Shown: one piece after another, positions 1 through 10,400 of the stretch
Layout of the letters: the number at the start of each line of letters is the position of its first letter
How positions within the stretch are numbered: position 1 is the stretch's first letter
NCBI GenBank assembly: GCA_008931825.1
Contig: QXVZ01003177.1
Span: 1-20,150, forward strand
Length of the DNA stretch: 20,150 nucleotides
From: Phallusia fumigata
Taxonomy: Eukaryota; Chordata; Ascidiacea; Phlebobranchia; Ascidiidae
Direction of reading: 5' to 3'
The notes under the pieces: model-generated
Seen by the model: only the letters and a program-made list of their open reading frames with translations
Told to the model about the DNA's origin: nothing
Database searches by the model: none
Translations under genes and position numbers: made by a program

Positions 1-326
1 CGTAAGTCACAAAGCTAATGTAGTCAAAAATTTTTGTGGTTTTAAACGACAACAGTTGCATATAAACTGATATAACAGATTTCATGATTAAGCACCGGTG
101 TTTAATGGTACCATACAGTTGGCCTTCGTTGTGGCAAAGAATAAAATAACACACATTTATGTTAAACTGCAAAAATGACATAACCTATCATGTTACAAGT
201 CAGGCTTACAAAAGAGAAAATTACATGATAAATGCAAAACATTTTTATTATTATTTCCTTACAAGCTGGCGCAAAAGAGGCAAAACTATGGAACTTATCC
301 ATAACCGAGTTGTTTTTTCTCTTCAG
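1..326. other. Intron sequence of the ATPase beta gene
   Basis: AT-rich stretch ending in a pyrimidine-rich tract and AG at 325-326, just before the first recognisable beta-subunit exon. The open frame at 159-341 has no resemblance to the beta subunit and no splice logic, so I regard it as chance. No other feature seen. Confidence 0.6.
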
Positions 327-2119
327 CATATGCAGCAGTGAATCAAACTAAAGGTGTGAACTGCACTAACAAAAAGCCAGGCAACCCAAAAACTTTCACT
401 GGAGACAACATCAACACTCCGTGTTACTTTGACAAAAATTCATTGGGACCATGTGCAGTACGACCCTATGGTTACAACACCGGCAAACCTTGCATATTGG
501 TCAAAGTTAACAAGGTAACAGTGTATTCATTTCTTTATTTACTACGCTTTTTTGTGAAAATAACATAAATCTGTTAGATTAATTAAAAGAAAATAAGTCA
601 TGTTTAAACTTTATTTGTAGTTTTAATTCTATTCTCGACTCTTTTATCAATATATTTTTAAAGCATACTGTGATTTTTTGGAACTTTGTCACATTTTCAG
701 TAAATAATGTTTTTCCATTTTCTCTGCAGATTATCAATTGGTTTCCCATCGGTTTCACAAACTTGGACAATGCGGTTGCTGCCAGCGACTCAAAAGCTCC
801 ACCTTTGAGAGATGTTTTGAATGTTCGTGGTGTTATGTACGACCCTCTCATCATGTATGTTGCCTGCTATGGAAGGGTAAGTTGCACAAAACCTATGTGA
901 ATTCTGTCAGTTTATGTTTTTTTGGTTTTCTTGGGCAGATCCCTGTTAACTGAAGCCGCAATCACTTTTTTTGTGCAAATAAAAAACATAACTGTTGAAC
1001 TAAGAAAATGCAAGCCAGTACTTTTGTGTAAAATATTTTACGTTTTAAAAAGTAATTTTGCACAGCTTTTTTGAGTCATTCTTAATAATGGCAACAGTAT
1101 TTGTCGAAAATACCTTACACACTATTTCATATCTTCTTACTTTGACTATTTTAAACCGTTACTTGTTTAAATTGAAAAAAATCCATTATTACAAACAGTT
1201 AAACATGTTAGTCAATTGAGACTGGGGTTTGTGGTTGTCAGTTGGTTGTTCTGGCAACCAAATATTTAAAAACCAACCAATAAAGCAGTCCTGTAAATCA
1301 TAATATAACAAAGTAGGGTTTTAGACATTTACAAAGCTTTAAAACAGTTACTGCAACAGACTGGGTGTTCTGTGTACCGTTGTAACACTTAGTAAAACTA
1401 AGTTGTTTGTTGCTTTCCAGAAAGAAGCAGATATGGTGAATTTAAATGGTGATCGCAACCAAGTGAGCTCAGCGACAGCGTACTACCCACAGAATGGAGG
1501 AATTGAATTCAAATATTATCCTTACTATGGAAATAACCGAGACCCCAACTACAGGGTTCCTCTTGTGGCAGTGCAATTCAACAATGTCACTGTAAGTAAT
1601 TTACATTTTTAATCCCATCGTCTAAAGTTATAATTTATACATGGGATGTGTTACGGAGAAGCAAGGATTTTCCAAATTTCGTAAAAATTTCAGTCATGAT
1701 TGATGGGCATCTGAAGTTTTGGACTGAACTTTACCCATTGGTTGACCCACAGGCCCCCAAAATGTGAAGTAAAACTTGTAAATATTGCATGTTCATGCGT
1801 CCAACATGCCTTTGTCAGCTGTGCCTATTTTAAACAGAAAATGGCAAAATATTGTGTAATGTATTAAAGTACATGAAAGCAGCTTTTACTTTTTTCAGTG
1901 CTTGGTCCAAGCTAATAAGCTGGTAAAATGGCAATATAAGCAAAATAACAATCATTCTGTGCTTCCCTGTGTTGCTGTAAAAATAGTTTCAACAAGTTCC
2001 TGTTTTTTTTGCAGAGAGGCCAAGACATAAATGTTGGATGCAAAGTATATGCGAGGAATATCATCGATGATATGAGAATGAGAGTTGGTTACTACAGCTT
2101 CGTAATGAGAATCGACTAG
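327..2119 (+). CDS. ATP1B: Na+/K+-ATPase beta subunit, C-terminal four exons (5' end outside window)
   Basis: Beta subunit of the P-type Na+/K+ pump: a single-pass type II membrane glycoprotein that helps the alpha subunit fold and reach the plasma membrane. Four exons: 327-514, 730-876, 1421-1591 and 2015-2119, ending in TAG. Each internal intron is GT-AG and phase 0. The protein carries the six ectodomain cysteines that form three disulfides in the family: VNC, PCYF, GPC, GKPC, ACYG and GCKVY, with the family spacing of 10 residues between the second and third. GYNTGKPCILVKVNK, EFKYYPYYG and PLVAVQFNNVT are hallmark segments. Cytoplasmic tail, membrane helix and first part of the ectodomain are missing because they lie left of the window. 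The first exon start is uncertain: AG at 325-326 leaves a 2-base codon remainder, while AGs at 334-335 and 337-338 are alternatives. An H+/K+-ATPase beta subunit is the nearest alternative; with a single beta-type gene visible I cannot separate the two. Confidence 0.93.
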
Positions 2120-3261
2120 AACCATTTCGCCCTGACACAAAAATATTTTACACCTTGTAATTGTGCGAGTAAAAATTATATCTGCCAGGCTGAAAAAAAT
2201 TGTATTCCTAAAACTGCAACAAGCAAATTTTGAAGCATATTGTCCCAATGCTGCGGAAATCTGTAGCAAAAAAGCTTTGGGTTTTGAAACAGTCTGCTCC
2301 GAATGCAAATTTGAATCCCAATGTCCTTGTATTGTTCTTGCAAACGACCTTCCCCATGTCGCTTTCTAACAGATGGTTAATAATTAATATGACCTCATTA
2401 CGTCGCCGCGTTGCTTAGCGACGATCGATTTGTAATCCCCCCGGCAGCCTGGCGCCGCCCGATGTTAATTACAACAAGCTTTCGCCGCACCGAGCAACAA
2501 TGCCTCGCTGTGACGTCACAAAACGATCGAAATTTCGCTTTTGTTTCAACGATAATCGCCTCGCGCAATGCTTTTGACGTCACAAGGGGTATTGTTGTTT
2601 TTCTGTGTTGTTTAAACTGTTATTCACCCCCAGGCGTTTTTTACATTTGGCACATAGACAAAATTTGTTGAATTTTTGTTAAACTTTTTGACGGTTTTGG
2701 TTTTTCTGGTTTCCAAAATAAACTGCTTCACTTTACATGACAGTTCTGCTGTATTTTGCCAAGAGACAGCCATCATTCGCTTTTCGACGTCACAATCGAT
2801 TTATCGAACACACTGACGTCACAATGCGAGCGCGGTGTTTTAAATTTCTCATGGGAAATCATCACCTTGATTCAATTGGGCTCTTCCTCTAAACCGAACT
2901 TGACCTACTTGCAACCGCTGGTGTAATCGACAAAGATGACACGTTTGTGTCGTAAACGAACTGACATTGCCACACAGCAACAGAAATATTGATTTTCAGG
3001 AACATGGATGCAAAGCTGATGATGACAACAGCAATTGTTGAAACGTTTGCATTACAATGTATTCACTACATACAAACTCTCTGGCAGTTATGTTTTTAAT
3101 TAACCTGCTTTGGGATAACTTAAATGCATTCTGAGTACCTAAACTTGTTTTTTGTAGTCATGTATTGTTGCAAAAACAGTCGATCAATTTACAATTCCAC
3201 AATCAAACAGTTGCACAAACCCGTACAAAGCTGAATTTAAGTGTGTCGAATTAACAAATCT
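2120..3261. other. Convergent intergenic region / 3' UTRs
   Basis: Lies between the stop codon of the plus-strand ATPase beta gene and that of the minus-strand TLR, so both 3' UTRs should be here. A canonical AATAAA occurs at 2717-2722 on the plus strand, about 600 bp after the ATPase stop; it may be its polyadenylation signal, unproven. The stretch 2395-2590 is locally GC-richer than its surroundings. TGACGTCA palindromes sit at 2511, 2575 and 2814. A dispersed repeat copy occupies about 3015-3105. No coding signal found. Confidence 0.5.
3015..3105 (+). repeat. Dispersed repeat family A, copy 1
   Basis: About 90 bp: gatgatgacaacagcaattg, then ttgaaacgtttgc, a variable centre, cactacatacaa, ctctctggcagttatgtttt. 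Near-identical copies: 3604-3712 (inverted, inside a TLR intron), 14049-14137 and its duplicate 16411-16500. Partial copies are at 15110-15161 and 17441-17492. No open frame; probably a short non-autonomous element. Confidence 0.75.
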
Positions 3262-4439
3262 TTACGCTGCGACACTTCTAGCACTAACGGCGCTGTTCAC
3301 TTTCGTCCAAAACTTTTCCATCTCCGCAGCGCCACCGCGTGGCAGCTTAATAACCGGATTTACAGAAATCATGGTTCGCAAGTTTCGACTGAAGTCGTCG
3401 CTTTTGGAAAAGTCCTGAAACAGATAAACTTGGTCTTTTTCATTGTGAACACGTGACACAAATGCGCAAACTTCCAGACTGTAAATTGGTGACGACACAA
3501 TGCGTAGTCTAACTAACGACTACGCAATAATGGGTTGTTGTTTGATGAATGTATGCACCATTGACAAATAATAAAAATAGTTAAGCAAAGTTAGGAAGAG
3601 AAGACACAGAGTTTAAGAGTAGATTAATTACAAACATAACTGCCAGAGAACTTGTATATTGTAAATACATTGTAACGCAAAAGTTTCAACAATCGCTGTT
3701 GTTACCGTCAGTTACGTTTTTAAGAATAAAGACTTAGTAATACCTCAATCAATATTGGAACGACAAACTTTCTGTCCTTTGTGACGTGGAGTCGATTCAT
3801 CGCCACCGTCGCCTCATACCGGCACCACTCGCTCTCCATGAATTTGCGCGATAACACCAGAATCACGTGACGCGATTGTGACGTCAGTTGCACGATATTA
3901 TCGGCGATCGACTTTCCCGGGATGAAATCTCGAATGTGGAAACAAACTCGCTTCTGTCGTTTCACTTCCAGTTCCTATGTTTACAAACTTTTGTCAAACT
4001 TGTGAACAAACTTCAACCATCAGCAGGGAAAGGTAAAACGTCATAGAGACAGACGTTGACGTCACAATACAACAAGGGCCTTGTGAGTTAAGACCGCGAC
4101 AGTCCCAGGAGTTTATTTATTACACAAGCAAGGCATAGTTTAGAAAGACTGAGATGGGACACTAACCCGCAACCCCAGCTTATTTCTATGCTTTAACTTT
4201 CAAAAAAGTTTTGAAAACTTTCAAACGAGTTTATTTTCAAAGAAAAATCCAACTACCTCAACCAGTGTGAAGACAAACTCGTCGTCATCGGAACAGAACG
4301 AAACGAACGCGTCATATTCGTATGGCAGCGGGGAATAACCCTTTTTGGCGGCAAACGATTCCTCAGTCGCCTGGTTTTCCCGCCATAAAAGATTCTGGAA
4401 TCCCTCCAATATGACATCACGCTTCATGTTCTTACGACG
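3262..4439 (-). CDS. TLR: TLR exons: cytoplasmic TIR domain
   Basis: Three phase 0 exons, 4439-4257, 3974-3744 and 3414-3262. The first gives a basic juxtamembrane stretch (RRKNMKRD) and TIR box 1, YEYDAFVSFCSDDDEFV. The second gives ELEVKRQKRVCFHIRDFIPG with the box 2/BB-loop Arg-Asp-Phe-Ile-Pro-Gly, the Pro being the residue needed for signalling in vertebrate TLRs, then VILVLSRKFMESEWCRYE. The third gives IKLPRGG and box 3, EKFWTKVNSAV, and stops at TAA (3262-3264). All three boxes are present, so the domain looks signalling-competent. The start at 3974 was chosen because an AG there keeps frame and restores VEELEV. Confidence 0.94.
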
Positions 4440-7400
4440 CTGCAACGAAGATTAAATGTTTCTTTAGTAATAGTTGTAAATTTTCTGCTCGTTTCCCGTT
4501 TCCAAGCAACCAACATTGCTCAACACGCATTAATATCTATCGGTAGTTGCAGGATTTTTTTTTTTTTGATTGAGTTAAGAAAAATCCCTACAAAAACGCC
4601 AAAAGGAACTATCGGATAAATGACAGGAAACGTTATGTGGGGCATCGGAGGGTGGTGGGTTCGAATCGCGCCCCCAGTTTCAAGTGTTTCTCTAATCTGA
4701 GCGATAACGCGATGAGTTGAAGCAAGTTAAAAATCGATAATCCAACTAAAAATTGATCGAACGGAACTGCAATGAGGCAGGTGTCTCGACGGCTGACGCA
4801 TTACGAGCATCACGCATTCAATAGTTGTTTAAGTCAAAATAAAGAATAAAACATAAAATAAAAACGAAAAAAAAAACACAAAGAACCTACCCTGTGTATG
4901 TAAATACTGATGACGACGACCACTAGCAAAAGCGCGACAACTCCACAAATCGCTGCAATATAAATGTGCTTCGTGTCCGCCTGGTGGCAGTACTGAGCCT
5001 CAGTGATGTGGATGACGTCATATGTGGCTCCGGATGGTACCGAACAAGTTATGTTCTGCAAAACACGCGAAAGTGACGTCACAATGTGCACTACGTCATT
5101 GCTTTCGTTTCTACCTCACACAGACTGATTTGAGTGTGCTGTAAGCTTCAGATTTATTATAGTTTATCGAAAACTGGAATCGTCTGTAGCACGTGGTTCA
5201 GGACGATTTCTGGACCGATATACCTTCGATTTACCTTGAGGTGTTTAAACTTATCCGAGTCAACATTCGATTTCACCCAAATCACGAAAGACCTCGAATG
5301 GCAGTCGCACTTTAGGGGGTTTCCCATTAGCTCCACTCGATCCAAGCTGCCCAGGAACGCGATGTCGTCATTCGATAACGTCCTGCGCATTATGACATCA
5401 CTTATCATCAATCCAATCTACGTCATCAAGGCGATTAAAGTTACCTTAGTTGATTTCCTCTCAAATCCAAAGTTCTCAGACGCCGAAAGTACGACGATTC
5501 GTTTGATGACGTAAATAGTGACGTGATGTTGTTGTTGGCAACGTCGAGGTGACGTACGCTCTGCGGTAAGTTTGTGGGAAGTGTTGAGAGCTGGTTGCCT
5601 GCAGCAGAAACAAAACACAGTGTCAAAGTATTTTTCTTCTTCAAATTTGGTTGTCACACGTGCACGAGGCTGCGTTAAGACCGTTTACCATGCGAGTAGC
5701 GGCGTTCCCCAGTTCAACGCGTTTTGGCCTGGGGGACTAATTTAACTATTTGTGCGTCGCGTTAAGCACCGTAGTCCACGTTTTAAGTGTTATTTGAGGT
5801 TGGAACTTTGAAGTAAAAGCTTGATCTTTGATGTGATGTTTATTTGTTTACAGTTAATATCCTTGGAATAAGAAACGTTTGCACACATTGCATTTGTCTG
5901 TTAATCTGTTTGTACACCCGGAATTGAATCGTGTTGGTAAGTTTGTGTTTATATTTGTTCTGTTATAATCGTATGAGAATGTATGCGTACAAATTGCATG
6001 TGCCGGGGCCATTTACTCGCTGATGAACGGCAAAAGTTAAAAGACATTTTTTACTCACGTTCTGTATACCTTTCTTCATACTACTGATTTTTTTGTGCAT
6101 TAGTTAGCTAAAAGCCCTCGCACAGTCAAAATCATACTTCTACCTAACCTTGTAAATTTAAGCTTTCCAACCGGCTCAAATTTTTCAAATCGACGTCGTT
6201 TTCGGTGAGTGACAACCCCCTCAAGTCGAGACTCGTCCAGTAAGAGTTCTCCGGGAAATACGGCTGTTTGTGCGGGTTGAAAGGGTCGCTTGTATGACTT
6301 CGAGTCGTCTGGGAAAAACACACATTAAAGTCAATCATGCGTGTCGCACGCTCGATGACGTCATGTTCAATTATCTCACCGCTTGTGTCGCCAAAGAGCA
6401 ATCGAGCGACGTATTTTCCTTTTTCCAGTCGCACAGCCCGGGAATGCACTGGTACTGGTAGCTGCGCGCGACACAAACTATTACGTCATAGAATGACACA
6501 CACACACGCTATAGTGACGTCATACTTACGTAAACAACCCGTCCAGGTGGACAATGGATCGTTCGGCCGAGAACTTGGGGGTCGCGCAACGGGGCGTCGT
6601 GTGGACGAGGCCAAGTATGGTCAAGTCCAGGTTCACGTTCTCTTCCAAATACATCACCAGTGATTGGATCGAACAGTCGCAGTGCTGCGAAACGGATGAG
6701 CGGGAGGTATATTTCGGCAACAAGTAAAAGGTGAGAAGTTATTGTGGTTTTGGTACAACCTAAAGCTGATTTTTTAAAGCGTAGATACTAGCCTAATGAT
6801 CAGACAGAACGACATTTATAATATCAGTCGTTAACGTTTATAAAATGGTCAGTGGAAGTGTTGCACGCTTGGCAATTCTGTATAAACCTGCAGTATTTAG
6901 AAGTTAGGTTGAGTTCATTTCGCTTGGTGAAAGAAAACACAACAACACAGTCGCAATAAATCAATCACCAGGCCGGAAACAGCTGCGCAACGTTAAAACG
7001 TTTTGAAACGCAATAAGGTTAAGGGCACAAGAGGTCGAGGTTGAACGCGCCTATAGCTGCACCGTACAACGCTATGACGGTTGTAAGCAGGTTTATAGGC
7101 GGTCCGATATTTAGATACATATCTGTTTTTGGCCATAACCAACTTGATTAAACCACTTACCAGTGGGTTTCCATAGAGACCTATCCATTTGAGTGACGTC
7201 ATGGGTGTGAGTTGATAATCGTAAATAGTTTTGATGTCATTGTATCCGAGCTGCAGCCTGATCAATTTCGTCAGTCGGGATATTGTTGCTGCGTCATCAC
7301 TTGTGATCGCACTGATGCGATTATGACGTAATGAAAGCTCTTCCAGTGACGTANAACTTTGAAGTAAAAGCTTGATCTTTGATGAATTAATGTGACGTGT

Positions 7401-10400
7401 ATTTGTTTGTGGAGTTAATATCATTGGAATTGAATCGTATTGGTAAGTTTGTGTTTATATTTGTTCTGTTATGATCGTATGAGAATGTATGCGTACAAAC
7501 TGTATGTGCCAGGGCCATTTACTTGCTGACGAACGACGAAAGTTAAAAAACATATTTTTACTCACGGAGCGCGAGTTTTATTTATATTTTCCCTAACCTA
7601 CTGTATACCTTTCTTTATACTACTGATTTTTTTGTGCATTAGTTAGCTAAGAGCCCTCGCATAGTCAAAATCATGCTTCCGCCTAACCTTGTAAATTTAA
7701 GCTTTCCAACCGGCTCAAATTTTTCAAATCGACGTCGTTTTCGGTGAGTGACAACCCGCTCAAGTCGAGACTTGTCCAGTAAGAGTTCTCCGGGAAATAC
7801 GGCTGTTTGTGCGGGTTGAAAGGGTCGCTTGTATGACTTTGGGTCGTCTGGGAAAAACACACATTAAAGTTAATCATGCGTGTCGCACGCTTGATGACGT
7901 CATGTTCAATCATCTCACCGCTTGTGTCGCCAAAGAGCAATCAAGCGACGTGTTTTCCTTTTTCCAGTCGCACAGCCCGGGAATGCACTGGTAGTGGTAG
8001 CTGCGCGCGACACAAACTATTACGTCACAGAATGACACACACACACACGCTATAGTGACGTCATACTTACGTAAACAACCCGTCCAGGTGGACAATGGAT
8101 CGTTCGGCCGAGAATTCGGGGGTCGCACAACGGGGCGTCGTGTGGACGAGGCCAAGTATGGTCAAGTCCAAGTTCACGTTCTCTTCCAAATACATCACCA
8201 GTGATTGGATCGAACAGTCGCAGTGCTGCGAAACGGATGAGCGGGAGGTATATTTCGGCAACAAGGTAAGAAGTTATTGTGGTTTTGATACAACCTAGTG
8301 TTGATTTTTTAAAGCATAGATACCAGCCTAATTATCAGACAGAACGACATTTATAATATCAGTCGTTAACGTTCATAAAATGGCCAGTGGAAGTGTTACA
8401 CGCTTGGCAATTCGGTATAAACCTGCTGTATTTAGAAGTTAAGTTGAGTTCATTTCGCTTGGTGAAAGAAATCATAGCGAAACAGTCGCAATGAATCAAT
8501 CACCAGGCCGGAAACAGCTGCGCAACGTTAAAACGTTTTGAAACGCAATAAGGTTAAGGGCACAAGAGGTCGAGGTTGAACGCGCCTATAGCTGCACCGT
8601 ACAACGCTATGACGGTTGTAAGCAGGTTTATAGGCGGTCCGATATTTAGATACATATCTGTTTTTGGCCATAACCAACTTGATTAAACCACTTACCAGTG
8701 GGTTTCCATAGAGACCTATCCATTTGAGTGACGTCATGGGTGTGAGTTGATAATCGTAAATAGTTTTGATGTCATTGTATCCGAGCTGCAGCCTGATCAA
8801 TTTCGTCAGTCGGGATATTGTTGCTGCGTCATCACTTGTGATCGCACTGATGCGATTATGACGTAATGAAAGCTCTTCCAGTGACGTAGGTAGGTCACGT
8901 GGAAAGGATAGCAACGAGTTTTCGTCTAAAATTAACCTGCAAATTTGCTATTTGTTAGTTTTGTCGGAAAAGGGTGTAATTTTGTCAAGTCAAGGTAAAC
9001 TTGCTGTGTCATCTTGGTCTGGTTGACGTAGATTCCATCCGGGACTCTTGTCAGTTTGGGATTTTGACGAATTTCAACTTTGAAAATCTGCAGCGGCGGA
9101 TTCGGTGGGTATTCCTCCAATCCATTGTTGACGCAATAAAAGGAGGTGACGTTGAACTGACAGTTGTTGGTGAGGTTCAATTGGCTCAATTTTTTCCTGT
9201 AGGCCTCAACAGCATACAGGTCCTCCAGCCGAAATCCTGTTAATGCAAATTAAAACAACCGATGAAACCTCTTTCTAAATAGTTACATTGTAATTTGAAT
9301 GTAGTAACCAAGTCTCGGTCACAATTGTTTTGCGTAATTTGTTTCAAGATAAGACGTTGACGTCACAATTACAAGCCTCTCGCATTTTGGCGACCGACGA
9401 ATTTAGTGCTCCATCTAGCGTGCAGGGTTGAAAAGCTGTTGACCCAGATTGTGGTTTTTGCTTCACAAACCTGGACGAAGCTTCGAGGTGAAAAATATCA
9501 ACTCACCCTGCTGCAGGGCCGCACACCTGCCGCGTAGTATGTTGTCTTGGTTACGGTGATTCCCCAACCAGACTAACATTTCTATGAACTGATTGTTGCA
9601 GATCCACGGGTTGCCATGGAAATTGATCGCCACACAATTGACGCAGTAGTTGTAGTTTTGTGGGGAATTCACCAAAGCAATTTGGTTGTCGTGCAGTTTG
9701 AGGTTCATCATTGTAGTTGGGAGGTTGACAGGCATGTTCAGTAACCTGAAAGTCAAATTGCAACGTTTTAAGGCTTAACCCTTTGATACTTTCAATGCCC
9801 CTTTGGCTATTTTCAAATTGCAACCTCATAAGCAGGTGGTCTTTTTCAGGGTGGATATTAAAATTTTATTGCAAAGTTTCGACAATAGCTGTTGTCATCA
9901 TCAGTGCAATATTATGCATTATATACATGCTCTCTGGCAGTCATCTTTTGAATTGAGAGACTTTAGTGAAAACACTTCACCTGTTTCGTGAGAGGTCGAG
10001 ATCTTTTAAAGCCGTCAGGTGGCGCAAAGCTCTGGGGTCGCAGTATTCGATCTGGTTTCGCGACAGAGTAAGTTGTATCAAACTCGTCGGCAAATTGCGC
10101 GGTATCGCCTGCAGGAGGTTTTGCGACATCGTGAGGAAAAGCAAACCTGACACATTCTGCCACGCGGTGTCGCTCACGACTCGGATTTTGTTGTTGCCCA
10201 CGAAGAGACTTGTGAGAGAATGAGGAAGCTCAGCAGGAACCGCGACGAGATTGTTATTGTGCAGAATTAACTTAGTGACATTGTTCGGGAGGTCAAGGGT
10301 CAACTGCTTGCTGCTGTTCGACATGCACTGGGAAATCTGAATCACTTTTAGGTTTACTGGCCAAACGCGCGGCAAGCGTTTGACTAGAGTCTTGCATTGT

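Noticed and set aside
579..953. Overlapping open frames around the second ATPase beta exon
   Set aside because: They are other-frame shadows of exon 730-876.
6993..7160. Extension of the LRR exon reading VSGLIKLVMAKNRY...
   Set aside because: This is intron read-through after the strong donor CTG|gtaagt; splicing restores GNPLHCDCS.
5804..8888. True tandem duplication of LRR modules within the TLR gene
   Set aside because: The seam is an N in the middle of an exon lacking an acceptor, and the copies differ like alleles.
8937..9004. Frameshift or pseudogene break in the TLR at the LILDENSL boundary
   Set aside because: A GC-AG intron explains the phase exactly without any mutation.
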